Positions 7,935 to 15,843 of a stretch of 64,000 bases of DNA are shown here, piece after piece; position 1 is the stretch's first letter; each line of letters starts with the position of its first letter. A program made the translations under genes and the position numbers. Below the pieces are notes generated by a model. That model was not told the origin of the DNA. It did no database searches and was given only the letters and a program-made list of their open reading frames with translations. The stretch covers positions 584,001 to 648,000 of the forward strand of contig NZ_WTYX01000001.1 of NCBI RefSeq assembly GCF_009827395.1. Direction: 5' to 3'. The stretch comes from Pontixanthobacter aquaemixtae (lineage in GTDB: Bacteria > Pseudomonadota > Alphaproteobacteria > Sphingomonadales > Sphingomonadaceae).

Positions 7935-9548
7935 ATGACTGACAGCACTTTGATCGAGACGGCGCGCAGCTCCAAGGCATGGCCTTTTCAAGAGGCACAG
8001 CGCCTGCTGAAGCGGTATCCTGACGGTATCAAGCCCGATGGATCACCGGTTTTGTTCGAGACCGGGTATGGCCCCTCTGGCCTGCCGCATATCGGCACTT
8101 TCCAGGAGGTGTTGCGCACTACCTTTGTGCGCCGCGCATTCGAAGCGATGACAGGCGGCGCGCCGACACGGCTGGTGGCCTTCAGCGACGATATGGACGG
8201 GCTGCGCAAGGTGCCGGACAACCTGCCGAACCAGGCAATGCTAACAGAGAATCTCAACAAGCCGCTCAGCCGCATTCCCGATCCGTTTGAGAAGTACGAA
8301 AGTTTCGCCGCGCACAACAACGCGATGCTGCGCGAATTTCTTGATCGCTTCGGCTTCGAGTATGAATTTGTCGCGGCTTCTGATCGCTACAACACCGGTG
8401 CGTTTGACGATGCGCTGGTCAATGTCTTGCGCAACAATCAGGCAATCCTCGACATTATGCTGCCGACATTGCGTGCCGAACGTGCAGCAACATATTCCCC
8501 GATCATGCCGATTTCGCCAACCACCGGCGCGGTACTACAGGTACCGGTAGAAGTCGTGGACGCCGATGCCGGTTTGATCCGCTTCACCGATGAAGATGGA
8601 TCGGTGGTCGAACAATCCGCACTTGGCGGCCAATCGAAACTGCAATGGAAAGTTGATTTCGCCATGCGCTGGGTGGCGCAGGGTGTCGATTATGAAATGT
8701 ATGGCAAGGATCTGACCGACACCGGGATCCAATCGGGCAAAATCGCCAAAGTTCTTGGCGGTCGCAAGCCGGACGGTCTGATCTACGAGCTGTTCCTCGA
8801 CGAGAATGGAGAGAAGATTTCCAAATCGAAAGGTAACGGGCTGACCATCGAACAGTGGCTCGAATACGGGACCGAAGAAAGCCTCGGCTTCTATATCTTT
8901 CCCAATCCGAAAAGTGCCAAGCAATTGCATGTCGGCGTGATCCCGCGCGCAGTCGATGATTATTGGCAATTCCGCGAGCGTTTGGCCGAGCAGCCGCTCG
9001 ACAAGCAGTTGGGCAATCCGGTGTGGCATTTGCTGCGCGCAAACGAGGCGCATGACGGGCCCGATGCGCCGGGGGCGGGCGACACAGTGCCGGTGACCTT
9101 CGGGCTGATGCTGAACCTTGCCAGCGTGCTGGGGACAGAAGCGACCGCCGAAAATGTTGCCGAATATCTCGACAACTACATTGGCGAGCCGGCTGATAGT
9201 CCGGAACTCGACCGGATGATCGATGCAGCCGTGGCATATACGCGCGATTTCATCGTGCCAACGCTCAACAAGCGTGCGCCGGCGGAGAACGAAGCGGCTG
9301 CGCTGCGTGCTTTGGATGAAGAGCTGGCTGCAGCTCCGGCGGATATTTCGGCAGAGGATTTGCAGACCAAAGTCTATGAGATCGGCAAACAGGAAACATA
9401 CGGTTTCGAAAATCTGCGGGACTGGTTCAAGGCGCTCTACCAGACGCTATTGGGTAGCGATCAGGGGCCCCGCATGGGCAGTTTCTTCGCGCTATACGGC
9501 GTTGAAAATTCCCGCAAACTTATCGCCGACGCGCTCGATCGAACTTAG
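7935..9548 (+). CDS. lysK: Class I lysyl-tRNA synthetase
   Basis: Cytoplasmic enzyme that charges tRNA-Lys. The 537 residues carry the Rossmann-fold signatures of class I synthetases: GPSGLPHIGT at 46-55 (the HIGH box, here HIGT) and KISKS at 294-298 (the KMSKS loop). Most bacteria use the unrelated class II LysRS; class I is characteristic of archaea, spirochaetes and many alphaproteobacteria, so this agrees with the taxonomic placement. The ATG at 7935, with AAGGCAG just upstream, starts at the conserved N-terminus; further in-frame codons upstream look non-coding. Its last 29 bp overlap the 3' end of the converging dioxygenase gene. Confidence 0.95.
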   Translation: MTDSTLIETARSSKAWPFQEAQRLLKRYPDGIKPDGSPVLFETGYGPSGLPHIGTFQEVLRTTFVRRAFEAMTGGAPTRLVAFSDDMDGLRKVPDNLPNQAMLTENLNKPLSRIPDPFEKYESFAAHNNAMLREFLDRFGFEYEFVAASDRYNTGAFDDALVNVLRNNQAILDIMLPTLRAERAATYSPIMPISPTTGAVLQVPVEVVDADAGLIRFTDEDGSVVEQSALGGQSKLQWKVDFAMRWVAQGVDYEMYGKDLTDTGIQSGKIAKVLGGRKPDGLIYELFLDENGEKISKSKGNGLTIEQWLEYGTEESLGFYIFPNPKSAKQLHVGVIPRAVDDYWQFRERLAEQPLDKQLGNPVWHLLRANEAHDGPDAPGAGDTVPVTFGLMLNLASVLGTEATAENVAEYLDNYIGEPADSPELDRMIDAAVAYTRDFIVPTLNKRAPAENEAAALRALDEELAAAPADISAEDLQTKVYEIGKQETYGFENLRDWFKALYQTLLGSDQGPRMGSFFALYGVENSRKLIADALDRT

Positions 9549-10230
9549 CTGCTGCCTTGTGGTTTAGTTTGCGCGTCCGGTACCATTTGGTCAGGACATA
9601 TTTGACGCCAGCTTCCACTGGCGTGCCCGCGTGCATCATATCTTCGTTCAGTGTTCCATCGCGATTGGCATTGTTCCATAGCAGCAAAACGCCGGGCTGC
9701 GGGAATATTTTGAGGTCCAGATTCACGAAATGCGTTGCGCCGCCTTTCTGGACCGGATTGAGGAAAGTCATCGCGGTCCAACTGCGCTGTCCGCCGCGTT
9801 TGCGCTCGATCTTCCAATATTCCTGATCGGGATAGAAGAAGTCGTTATGCGGCTTGAACTGTTGGCCAACATGATAACGTTGGCCTTGGATCGCCTCGCC
9901 GGTTTCTGCTTTTAGACCGACCAGATCGTCCATTCTTTTTGAAAGCTCCGCGATAAACGGATCGTGGGGATTGAGATTGCCCGAGAAGGATGTGCGGAAG
10001 CCGGTGGAATAATCCTGGTCAAACAGCTCGCTTGGCTGCGCGATTACGTCGACCATCCCAAGCAGTTTCTGGCATTCGGCGCCCGAGAGGAAATGGCTAA
10101 CCGCGTACATTTCGGCCTTGCCGCCGGTATCAATTGCCTCGGCCTTCGGATTGGCATCGAGCCGTTTGCGAACCGCGTCGCCGACTCGTTTCAGGGCGTC
10201 TTTATCGGGGGAAATCGGAGTTTTAGCCAT
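9520..10230 (-). CDS. 2-oxoglutarate/Fe(II)-dependent dioxygenase, prolyl 4-hydroxylase family
   Basis: A 236-residue dioxygenase with the complete prolyl-4-hydroxylase facial triad: H128 and D130 in RYHVGQQFKPHNDFF, H200 in EDMMHAGTPV, and K210 in YVLTKWYR for binding 2-oxoglutarate. FLSGAECQKLLGM near residue 47 and YSTGFRTSFSGNL near residue 74 are also typical of the P4Hc domain. The substrate could be a protein proline or a small molecule and cannot be decided here. The ATG at 10230 is the natural start. The gene converges with lysK, overlapping it by 29 bp, so transcription of one must run through the end of the other. Confidence 0.88.
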   Translation of the reverse strand: MAKTPISPDKDALKRVGDAVRKRLDANPKAEAIDTGGKAEMYAVSHFLSGAECQKLLGMVDVIAQPSELFDQDYSTGFRTSFSGNLNPHDPFIAELSKRMDDLVGLKAETGEAIQGQRYHVGQQFKPHNDFFYPDQEYWKIERKRGGQRSWTAMTFLNPVQKGGATHFVNLDLKIFPQPGVLLLWNNANRDGTLNEDMMHAGTPVEAGVKYVLTKWYRTRKLNHKAAAKFDRARRR

Positions 10231-10317
10231 GACGGGTTTCTAGCATTCAATTCCCGCGCTTCAAGGCGCTGGCTTGCTGCGACAAGTCAAAAGGTGCGCA
10301 CGGCCTGCAAAGAACAA

Positions 10318-10343
10318 CCCCCGCCAGCCCAAGCTGACGGGGG
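10318..10343 (-). terminator. Rho-independent terminator of the RcnB-like gene
   Basis: Ten-base arms at 10318-10327 (CCCCCGCCAG) and 10334-10343 (CTGACGGGGG) pair around a 6-base loop, with one position forming G-U on the minus-strand transcript. Reading on the minus strand the stem is followed by TTGTTCTTTG, a fair U-rich tail. It lies 60 bp beyond the stop codon at 10403. Confidence 0.7.
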
Positions 10344-10402
10344 TATTCTTAGCCGAGCTTTCTGATCAGGCCCATGGGGCCCGACAGAATTACGGCGCTG
10401 GC

Positions 10403-11368
10403 TTACCAGAAGAAGTCGTAGATCACGTCGACAGTCTCTCCGGTGTAGATGTTCACCAAGAGCACGTCGTCATAATAGCGGACCCAGCGATAGGGGCCGT
10501 AGACTTCGGGCAAGCGGTAGGTCCAAGGATCGTTGATCCAGTATCGATTGCTGTAGAACAGGCTATCGAGGTAGAACCCGATGCTGATCCGGCGGTAATT
10601 ATATCCGCGATAGGGTGAGTAATACCGGCCCAGCGAGTACAACCTGCGGTTAGACCGGCGGTAATTGTACCAGTTGTAGCGGTTGTTCTGGCGCCATTGG
10701 TTGCGGTTCCACCTGCGATAATCGCGGCGCGCTTCACGGCGGTCCCGACGGACGTCGCGGCGGGCATTGCGATACCCGTTGCGGTACCCATCACGCCGCG
10801 CATCACGATAAGTGCGGTTGCGGTCTACGCGGCGCTCCTGACGCCTGTCGGCCCGGCGATCTTGCCGGCGATCAACACGCCGATCAACACGGCGTTCCGT
10901 CCGGCGTTCGACGCGGCGGTCCTGACGACGATCAACGCGGCGATCCACACGGCGATCCACACGGCGCTCGGCGCGTTCGCGCGCTTGTGCTGGTGCAATT
11001 GCGGGGCCGCGAGCGCTCCGATCCTGGCGGCGGTCTACGCGGCGCTCTGTCCGTCGTTCCTGACGGCGCTCTGCACGTTGGTCAGGCGCGGCTCGCCTCT
11101 GTTCGCGAACTTCGCGTTGCGGGGTGCTGCGTGCACCGCGGCGATCAGCGTTGCGTTGGCGCGGCCGATCGGCTGCACGGCGGCCTCTGTTCTCACGCGC
11201 CTGATTGCGGTCCCCGCGATTTTGCAACGCCTGGTTGCCATCGCGGTCGCTGCGGTCTGCGCCTTGCGCTTGGGGTACCTCGACCGCCTTCGCGGGAAGA
11301 GCGATCAACGCCATCGCCATCGCAAGGGCCGATGCGCTTCCAGCACTCATCAGTTGTTTCATAGTCAT
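10403..11368 (-). CDS. RcnB-like periplasmic protein with long Arg-rich repeat region
   Basis: A 321-residue exported protein. A signal peptide (MKQLMSAGSASALAMAMALIALPAKA) is followed by about 180 residues dominated by short tandem units such as RRVDRR, RRQDRR and RRTERR. A Tyr/Arg/Asn-rich stretch then leads to the C-terminal module YGPYRWVRYYDDVLLVNIYTGETVDVIYDFFW, which matches the RcnB family pattern. E. coli RcnB is a small periplasmic protein linked to nickel and cobalt export, but its Arg-repeat relatives in alphaproteobacteria are of unknown function. The ATG at 11368 is preferred because GGAGAG lies 4 bp upstream; an ATG 6 bp further in is possible. The extreme positive charge suggests binding to anionic envelope polymers or nucleic acid (inference). 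Confidence 0.8.
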   Translation of the reverse strand: MTMKQLMSAGSASALAMAMALIALPAKAVEVPQAQGADRSDRDGNQALQNRGDRNQARENRGRRAADRPRQRNADRRGARSTPQREVREQRRAAPDQRAERRQERRTERRVDRRQDRSARGPAIAPAQARERAERRVDRRVDRRVDRRQDRRVERRTERRVDRRVDRRQDRRADRRQERRVDRNRTYRDARRDGYRNGYRNARRDVRRDRREARRDYRRWNRNQWRQNNRYNWYNYRRSNRRLYSLGRYYSPYRGYNYRRISIGFYLDSLFYSNRYWINDPWTYRLPEVYGPYRWVRYYDDVLLVNIYTGETVDVIYDFFW

Positions 11369-11531
11369 ACGGCTCTCCATAATAGATGCCGCGCCCACCT
11401 GCGGCCCTGTTGATGAATCGCCTTCTAGTTCAGCTTGGATGACCGAAAACTGAACAAAATGTAAAGGTGTTTGTTAATGTTGGCGGTTGCTTAGGTGAAC
11501 GCCTTGGGGCGATCCCATTCAACCAAGCGCA

Positions 11532-12086
11532 TCACACTGCGCCGATATTGCCCAATTTGGCGACCAGGCTTTCCTCGCAGAAAGGCTTGGTCACGAATTC
11601 ATTGGCACCGGCCTGAACCGCCTGATGTACATCGACAGCCTGCGAATGGGTGGTGCAGAACACAACTTTGGGCTGCTGCCCGCCATTGAGCTGGCGAAGT
11701 TCGGTGAGGAATTCGATCCCCGTCATCACCGGCATGTCCCAATCGAGGATGATCAGATCGGGCATCGCGATTTTGCACTTCGCCAAGGCTTCTTCGCCAT
11801 TCTCGGCCTCGTCGGTCAGGTAACCGCGCGGTTCGACGATCTTGCGCGTCACTTTGCGGATCATCCGTGAATCGTCGACGATCAGGCAATTTCGTGCGGG
11901 CGCTCGCTCGGCCACCAGATGCGGCACCGCGGCATCGGGACCCCTGCGGCCATAGCGCATAGGAGCGGCGGGAGCGGGGGTTTCCTGCGCGGGCGCTACA
12001 GCTGGCTCGGCAGCAGGAGCGGGCGCGGACGCTGCGTCTTGCTCTTTCTGCTCGGGCAGGTTCTGGCGTTTGATCAGATTGTGAAT
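11532..12086 (-). CDS. CheY-like single-domain response regulator with Ala/Pro linker and unusual start
   Basis: Receiver protein with phospho-acceptor Asp in LIILDWDMP (residue 115 if translation starts at 12086), acidic pair DD at 71-72, Thr/Ser in VVFCTTHSQ and Lys167 in FVTKPF, so it should be phosphorylatable. No output domain follows. An Ala/Pro-rich linker (residues 17-44) precedes the receiver. There is no ATG, GTG or TTG in frame at the coupling point with the upstream gene. The best ribosome site, GGGGGAGG at 12094-12101, lies 7 bp before an ATT codon at 12086; a CTG at 12077 overlaps the upstream stop as CTGA. A fallback ATG at 11958-11960 would give a plain receiver but has no ribosome site. 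Partner kinase unknown. Confidence 0.8.
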   Translation of the reverse strand: MHNLIKRQNLPEQKEQDAASAPAPAAEPAVAPAQETPAPAAPMRYGRRGPDAAVPHLVAERAPARNCLIVDDSRMIRKVTRKIVEPRGYLTDEAENGEEALAKCKIAMPDLIILDWDMPVMTGIEFLTELRQLNGGQQPKVVFCTTHSQAVDVHQAVQAGANEFVTKPFCEESLVAKLGNIGAV

Positions 12087-12349
12087 GGGACAACCTCCCC
12101 CTGGCCGGCCTGCCGTTTGGCGGCTGGCTGCGGAGCTTGCGCTTCGTCCTCGGTCTTGGTCACGTGGAGATACGGGACCCAGACATCGCCATATTCGGCC
12201 TTTTGATACCACAGGTCGAGGATGTCGTATGATGCCCAGAACCCGTTCGCATCTTTCAGCCGGACCCCTTCGCCAATCCGCGGAACGACGGAGAATTTGA
12301 TTCTCTCCTGCGTTTGGGTGGTTTCGTTCTGAATCTCGACATCAATCAC
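12074..12349 (-). CDS. Small protein translationally coupled to a response regulator, unknown function
   Basis: A 91-residue soluble protein I cannot assign to a family. It begins MIDVEIQNETTQTQERIKF, contains aromatic-rich GFWASYDILDLWYQKAEYGDVWVPYLHV, and ends in a charged, Gln/Ala-rich tail. No signal peptide or membrane segment is present. Its stop codon at 12074-12076 lies inside the first codons of the downstream response regulator, whose ribosome site is within this gene, so the two are almost certainly translated together. The pairing suggests a role with the receiver, for example as partner or modulator, but that is inference only. Confidence 0.7.
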   Translation of the reverse strand: MIDVEIQNETTQTQERIKFSVVPRIGEGVRLKDANGFWASYDILDLWYQKAEYGDVWVPYLHVTKTEDEAQAPQPAAKRQAGQGEVVPFTI

Positions 12350-12669
12350 TGCGCGCGTCCTTTGACTTCGAACAAGTTTTTACATGCGATTGCTTGATGA
12401 ATCGAAAACAAAACCTTGTGACGAAATTAACCATAAGCGCGATTCCCGGCGGCTTTCTGGGCGTTGCTGCGCGCCAAATCCGCTTGGCCTGCTGCCGCGC
12501 CCGGGGGAGACATGGACCACATGGACCACAGTCCAATGGGGAAATAATCGGCAGGCCCGCAGCGGCTGTCTTGCAGCGCACAGCACGCGTTTGACCGCGC
12601 GCAGGGAAGGTCGCGAAGAAAGCCATTCACACGCAATAGCGTGGCCCGGCGATGTAGGAAAATTGCGCG
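12350..12669. other. Intergenic stretch with no supported gene
   Basis: About 320 bp between two minus-strand genes. Short open frames exist on both strands but lack ribosome sites and recognisable protein content. The only visible structure is a perfect tandem pair of the 9-mer CATGGACCA at 12511-12528. I see no RNA gene here. Confidence 0.5.
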
Positions 12670-13215
12670 TTAGGCCGCGCTTTTCCACTCGACCATTTTC
12701 AGATTGCGGAACATCCCCTGTGCCTCGCGCGCGCCGCGAATTTCGGTGAAATCGGGGGTCCCCTGAACCATCCCCATATTGAGCTTCATATCGAACAAGA
12801 TCACTTCGCCAGCCCCAAGGCTGAATGTGTGGCTTTCCGATTTTGACCCGCTGGACATTTTTGCGGTCACTTCATGCTGGCCCGGATCGACTTCGGCCAT
12901 CAGGAAATATTTGCTGCGGATCTGGCTGTTCAGATCACCATTGACGGTGATGTTCATACCCTGCTGCCCGCCGACAAAGCCGTTGCGCATAATGTAAATC
13001 CGCGCCTTGCCCGCTGCGGGTGTCATCGCCTTGGCATCGGCAGTGACCTCCGCATCCGCCAGCGCGCCGCTCTGGTTACGCAACAGGATCACGGCGACAA
13101 AGATCACCACGGGTATGATCAACAGCATTCCCAGCATCGGCGACTGCATACCGATGATCAGCCCCCCGATTGCGGCAATGCCGAAAATCGCGATGTTCAT
13201 GGGGGTCATCTTCAT
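12670..13215 (-). CDS. DUF2846-like membrane-anchored protein
   Basis: A 181-residue protein with two adjacent hydrophobic segments near the N-terminus (IAIFGIAAIGGLIIGM and LGMLLIIPVVIFVAVILL, about residues 7-45). A C-terminal beta-rich domain begins AGKARIYIMRNGFVGGQQGMNITVNG and continues with a KYFLMAEVDPGQHEV pattern. That domain resembles DUF2846, found in lipoproteins and membrane proteins of unknown role, where the pattern is a small sugar-binding-like beta sandwich (weak inference). ATG at 13215 is chosen for TCCTTT (minus AAAGGA) 9 bp upstream and because it places the first hydrophobic segment at the N-terminus. Confidence 0.7.
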   Translation of the reverse strand: MKMTPMNIAIFGIAAIGGLIIGMQSPMLGMLLIIPVVIFVAVILLRNQSGALADAEVTADAKAMTPAAGKARIYIMRNGFVGGQQGMNITVNGDLNSQIRSKYFLMAEVDPGQHEVTAKMSSGSKSESHTFSLGAGEVILFDMKLNMGMVQGTPDFTEIRGAREAQGMFRNLKMVEWKSAA

Positions 13216-13291
13216 GGGCCGGAGTCCTTTGAAGGGCGGTGTTTCCGGAACTGTAACGTGTGGCTCTGCTTGTGCCAAATGCAACCACTCA

Positions 13292-13393
13292 CCGTCATTC
13301 CCGCGAAAGCGGGAATCCAGAGCAACCAGTCACCAAGCCACCCTAGATTGTCCTTTGGACAGCTTCGCTTCCCCGCTATCGCGGGAATGACGG
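13292..13393. repeat. REP/BIME-like inverted repeat pair
   Basis: A 14-base arm, CCGTCATTCCCGCG at 13292-13305, is repeated exactly in inverted form at 13380-13393. The left copy is itself a hairpin, ATTCCCGC-GAAA-GCGGGAAT (13297-13316, 8-bp stem with a GAAA tetraloop); the right copy forms CCCGC-TATC-GCGGG (13372-13385). Such paired palindromes between genes resemble REP/BIME elements, and the ATTCCC...GGGAAT core is a common bacterial intergenic repeat. It sits between the DUF2846-like gene and the end of ettA. A terminator role for either flanking gene is possible. Confidence 0.75.
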
Positions 13394-13428
13394 GATTGAA
13401 ACAACAAACAACGAGGGAAGCAAAAGGC

Positions 13429-15105
13429 TTACCTAGTCAGCTTCTTGTACGCCAACCGTGTAGGCCGATCCGCCGCATCGCCAAGCCTGCGCCGCTTGTC
13501 TTCCTCATACGCCTCAAAGTTACCCTCAAACCACTCAACGTGGCTATCGCCTTCAAACGCCAGAATATGCGTTGCCAGGCGGTCGAGGAAGAAGCGGTCG
13601 TGCGAGATTACCACGGCGCAGCCTGCGAAGTTCTCAATCGCGTCTTCCAAAGCGCGCAATGTCTCGACGTCGAGGTCGTTGGTCGGTTCGTCGAGCAGCA
13701 GCACGTTGCCGCCTTGTTTGAGCATTTTTGCCATATGCACGCGGTTGCGTTCACCGCCCGACAGTTTGCCGACGACTTTCTGCTGGTCCGCGCCTTTGAA
13801 GTTGAACGCGCCCACGTAAGCACGCGTGCTCATGTCGTGGCCGTTGACTTTCATATAGTCGAGCTCGTCGCTGACTTCCTGCCACACATTGTTTTTCGGG
13901 TTCAGATCGTCGCGGCTTTGATCGACATAGCCCAGATGCACGGTTTCACCGATGTCGATGGTGCCGCTGTCGGGCTGTTCCTGACCGGTTATGATCTTGA
14001 ACAAGGTCGATTTACCCGCGCCGTTGGGGCCGATCACGCCGACAATGCCGCCCGGGGGCAGCATGAAGGACAGGTCTTCGAACAGCAGCTTGTCGCCATA
14101 GGCTTTGGAAATGCCCTTGGCCTCGATCACTTTGCTGCCGAGGCGTTCGGGAACCTGGATAACAATCTGGGCCTTGCCCGGTTTGCGGTCCTGCTGGGCT
14201 TCCTGCAATTGTTCGAATTTGCGGATACGCGCTTTTGATTTGGTCTGGCGGCCCTTGGTTCCCTGACGGATCCATTCGAGCTCTTCATTGAGTGCTTTCT
14301 GGCGGCCAGCGTCTTCGCGATCTTCCTGCGCCAGACGCTTGGCTTTCTTCTCCAGATAGGTCGAGTAATTGCCTTCATAAGGATAGTAAGATCCGCGATC
14401 GAGCTCCAGAATCCACTCCACCACATTGTCGAGGAAGTAGCGATCGTGCGTGATCATAAGAACAGCGCCGGCATATTCCTTGAGGTGGTTTTCCAGCCAT
14501 TCGACGCTTTCGGCATCGAGGTGGTTGGTCGGCTCGTCCAGCAACAGGATCGAAGGTTTCTGGATCAGCAAGCGGGTTAGCGCGATCCGGCGGCGCTCAC
14601 CGCCCGAAAGATTGGCAACCGAGGCATCCGATGGCGGGCAACGCAGCGCTTCCATCGCGATTTCCAGCTGGTTGTCGAGCGTCCACCCGTCAACCGCGTC
14701 GATCTCTTCTTGCAAAGTGCCCATTTCGGCCATCAGATCGTCAAAATCATCACGGTCAGGATCACCCATCAGGCCGGTGATTTCGTTGAAACGGTCAACC
14801 TTGTCGGCAATATTGCGCGCGCCATCCTTGACGTTTTCGAGCACGGTTTTGCTCTCGTCCAGCTCGGGCTCCTGCGCCAGATAGCCAACGGTAATATTCT
14901 CGCCCGCCCAGGCCTCGCCGGTAATATCGGTATCGATCCCGGCCATGATCTTGATCAGGGTGGATTTACCCGCGCCGTTGGGGCCGACAATGCCGATTTT
15001 CGCGCCTTGATAGAATTGCAAATTGATGTTCGACAGAACCGGCTTTTTTGCACCGGGGAATGTCTTGGTCATGTTCTTCATGACATATGCGTATTGCGCG
15101 GCCAT
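13429..15105 (-). CDS. ettA: EttA, ABC-F energy-dependent translational throttle protein
   Basis: A 558-residue soluble ABC-F protein with two ATPase cassettes. Each has a Walker A (GPNGAGKST) and an LSGGE signature (NLSGGERRRIALTRLL and KLSGGERNRVHMAKML), followed by LLDEPTNHLD or LLDEPTNDLD. The arm subdomain in the first cassette, the linker SKARIRKFEQLQEAQ and the length all match EttA, which binds the ribosomal E site and gates the first elongation steps according to ATP level. It has no membrane segments and is not a transporter. The ATG at 15105 begins the conserved MAAQYAYVMKNMTKTFPG. A second ABC-F gene (uup) lies at 43706-45517. Confidence 0.95.
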   Translation of the reverse strand: MAAQYAYVMKNMTKTFPGAKKPVLSNINLQFYQGAKIGIVGPNGAGKSTLIKIMAGIDTDITGEAWAGENITVGYLAQEPELDESKTVLENVKDGARNIADKVDRFNEITGLMGDPDRDDFDDLMAEMGTLQEEIDAVDGWTLDNQLEIAMEALRCPPSDASVANLSGGERRRIALTRLLIQKPSILLLDEPTNHLDAESVEWLENHLKEYAGAVLMITHDRYFLDNVVEWILELDRGSYYPYEGNYSTYLEKKAKRLAQEDREDAGRQKALNEELEWIRQGTKGRQTKSKARIRKFEQLQEAQQDRKPGKAQIVIQVPERLGSKVIEAKGISKAYGDKLLFEDLSFMLPPGGIVGVIGPNGAGKSTLFKIITGQEQPDSGTIDIGETVHLGYVDQSRDDLNPKNNVWQEVSDELDYMKVNGHDMSTRAYVGAFNFKGADQQKVVGKLSGGERNRVHMAKMLKQGGNVLLLDEPTNDLDVETLRALEDAIENFAGCAVVISHDRFFLDRLATHILAFEGDSHVEWFEGNFEAYEEDKRRRLGDAADRPTRLAYKKLTR

Positions 15106-15332
15106 TTGGCGTGTCCTTCGAAGGTAGTATCTGATGTGAATGAGTTGGTGGTGCAGATAGGGGGTGATCGCCTGCGGGGCAAGTGAATCGAAAAGCCGTG
15201 CCTCAGGTCACAGCCATTGCCGCGCGGCAATGTTAAGCAAACCAATTAGTCGGGAACGTGCAAGAAAAATCTACGGCGACTATTTACAAGATTGAATAGA
15301 AGTCCACAATGCACCGAAGAATGGAGGGTTTG

Positions 15333-15785
15333 GTGACACAATTATCAGAAAATTTTAGCCTAGCCGAAATGGTCAGATCGCAAACGGCCAGTCGAAAGGG
15401 CATCCGCAACCGGCCCGGGGTCAATCAAACGGCGGCGCTCAAGCTCCTTTGCGAAAAAGTACTTCAGCCTGTTCGCGACCATTTCGGCAGGCCGGTGAAT
15501 ATCAGCAGCGGATACCGTTCTCCCAAGCTCAACCGCGCGATAGGTGGATCGGGCTCGAGCCAGCATTGTCTGGGCGAAGCCGCCGATTTCACCGTATCGG
15601 GCGTGAGCAATCTTGAAGTCTGCCAATGGATGGAAAAGAAGCTCAATTATGACCAGCTGATCTATGAATATGGCGAAGCGGGCTGGGTCCATTGCAGTTA
15701 CAGCGCCACCCGCATGCGCAATATGGAATTGTCCGCCGTGCGGCGCAGCGGGCGGACCGTATATCTCAAAGGTCTGCGCGCTTAA
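15333..15785 (+). CDS. Peptidase M15-type D-Ala-D-Ala carboxypeptidase/endolysin-like protein
   Basis: A roughly 150-residue protein of the M15 zinc peptidase fold. FSLAEMVRSQTA opens the domain, ISSGYRSPKLNRAIGGS carries the conserved SGYRS, and QHCLGEAADF plus WVHCSY supply the His, Asp and His zinc ligands. There is no signal peptide. Proteins of this type are phage endolysins or cell-wall trimming enzymes, and are common in gene transfer agents and prophage remnants. The GTG at 15333 is preferred because GGAGG ends 5 bp upstream; an ATG at 15309 would add eight residues. A phage-type holin gene lies 19 kb away at 34821-35234, but no other phage genes are near either. Confidence 0.8.
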   Translation: MTQLSENFSLAEMVRSQTASRKGIRNRPGVNQTAALKLLCEKVLQPVRDHFGRPVNISSGYRSPKLNRAIGGSGSSQHCLGEAADFTVSGVSNLEVCQWMEKKLNYDQLIYEYGEAGWVHCSYSATRMRNMELSAVRRSGRTVYLKGLRA

Positions 15786-15843
15786 TAGGCTTTGCATGCG
15801 GCTTTGCTGGACTTAGCGGCCGCGCGCCGATAGCAGCAGCGGC

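Noticed and set aside
10790-11070. Regularly spaced short DNA repeats that at first look like a CRISPR-type array.
   Set aside because: The units are in-frame codon repeats encoding Arg/Asp/Gln/Val, have no constant spacer length and no cas genes nearby.
10697-11413. A 238-codon plus-strand frame opposite the RcnB-like gene, rich in Ala, Thr and Ile and looking hydrophobic.
   Set aside because: It is the complement of the Arg/Asp repeats; the sense frame has a signal peptide, ribosome site and family C-terminus.
12380-12688. Minus-strand open frames of about 70-100 codons in the 12.4-12.7 kb gap.
   Set aside because: No ribosome site, overlap with each other in different frames and no recognisable protein content.
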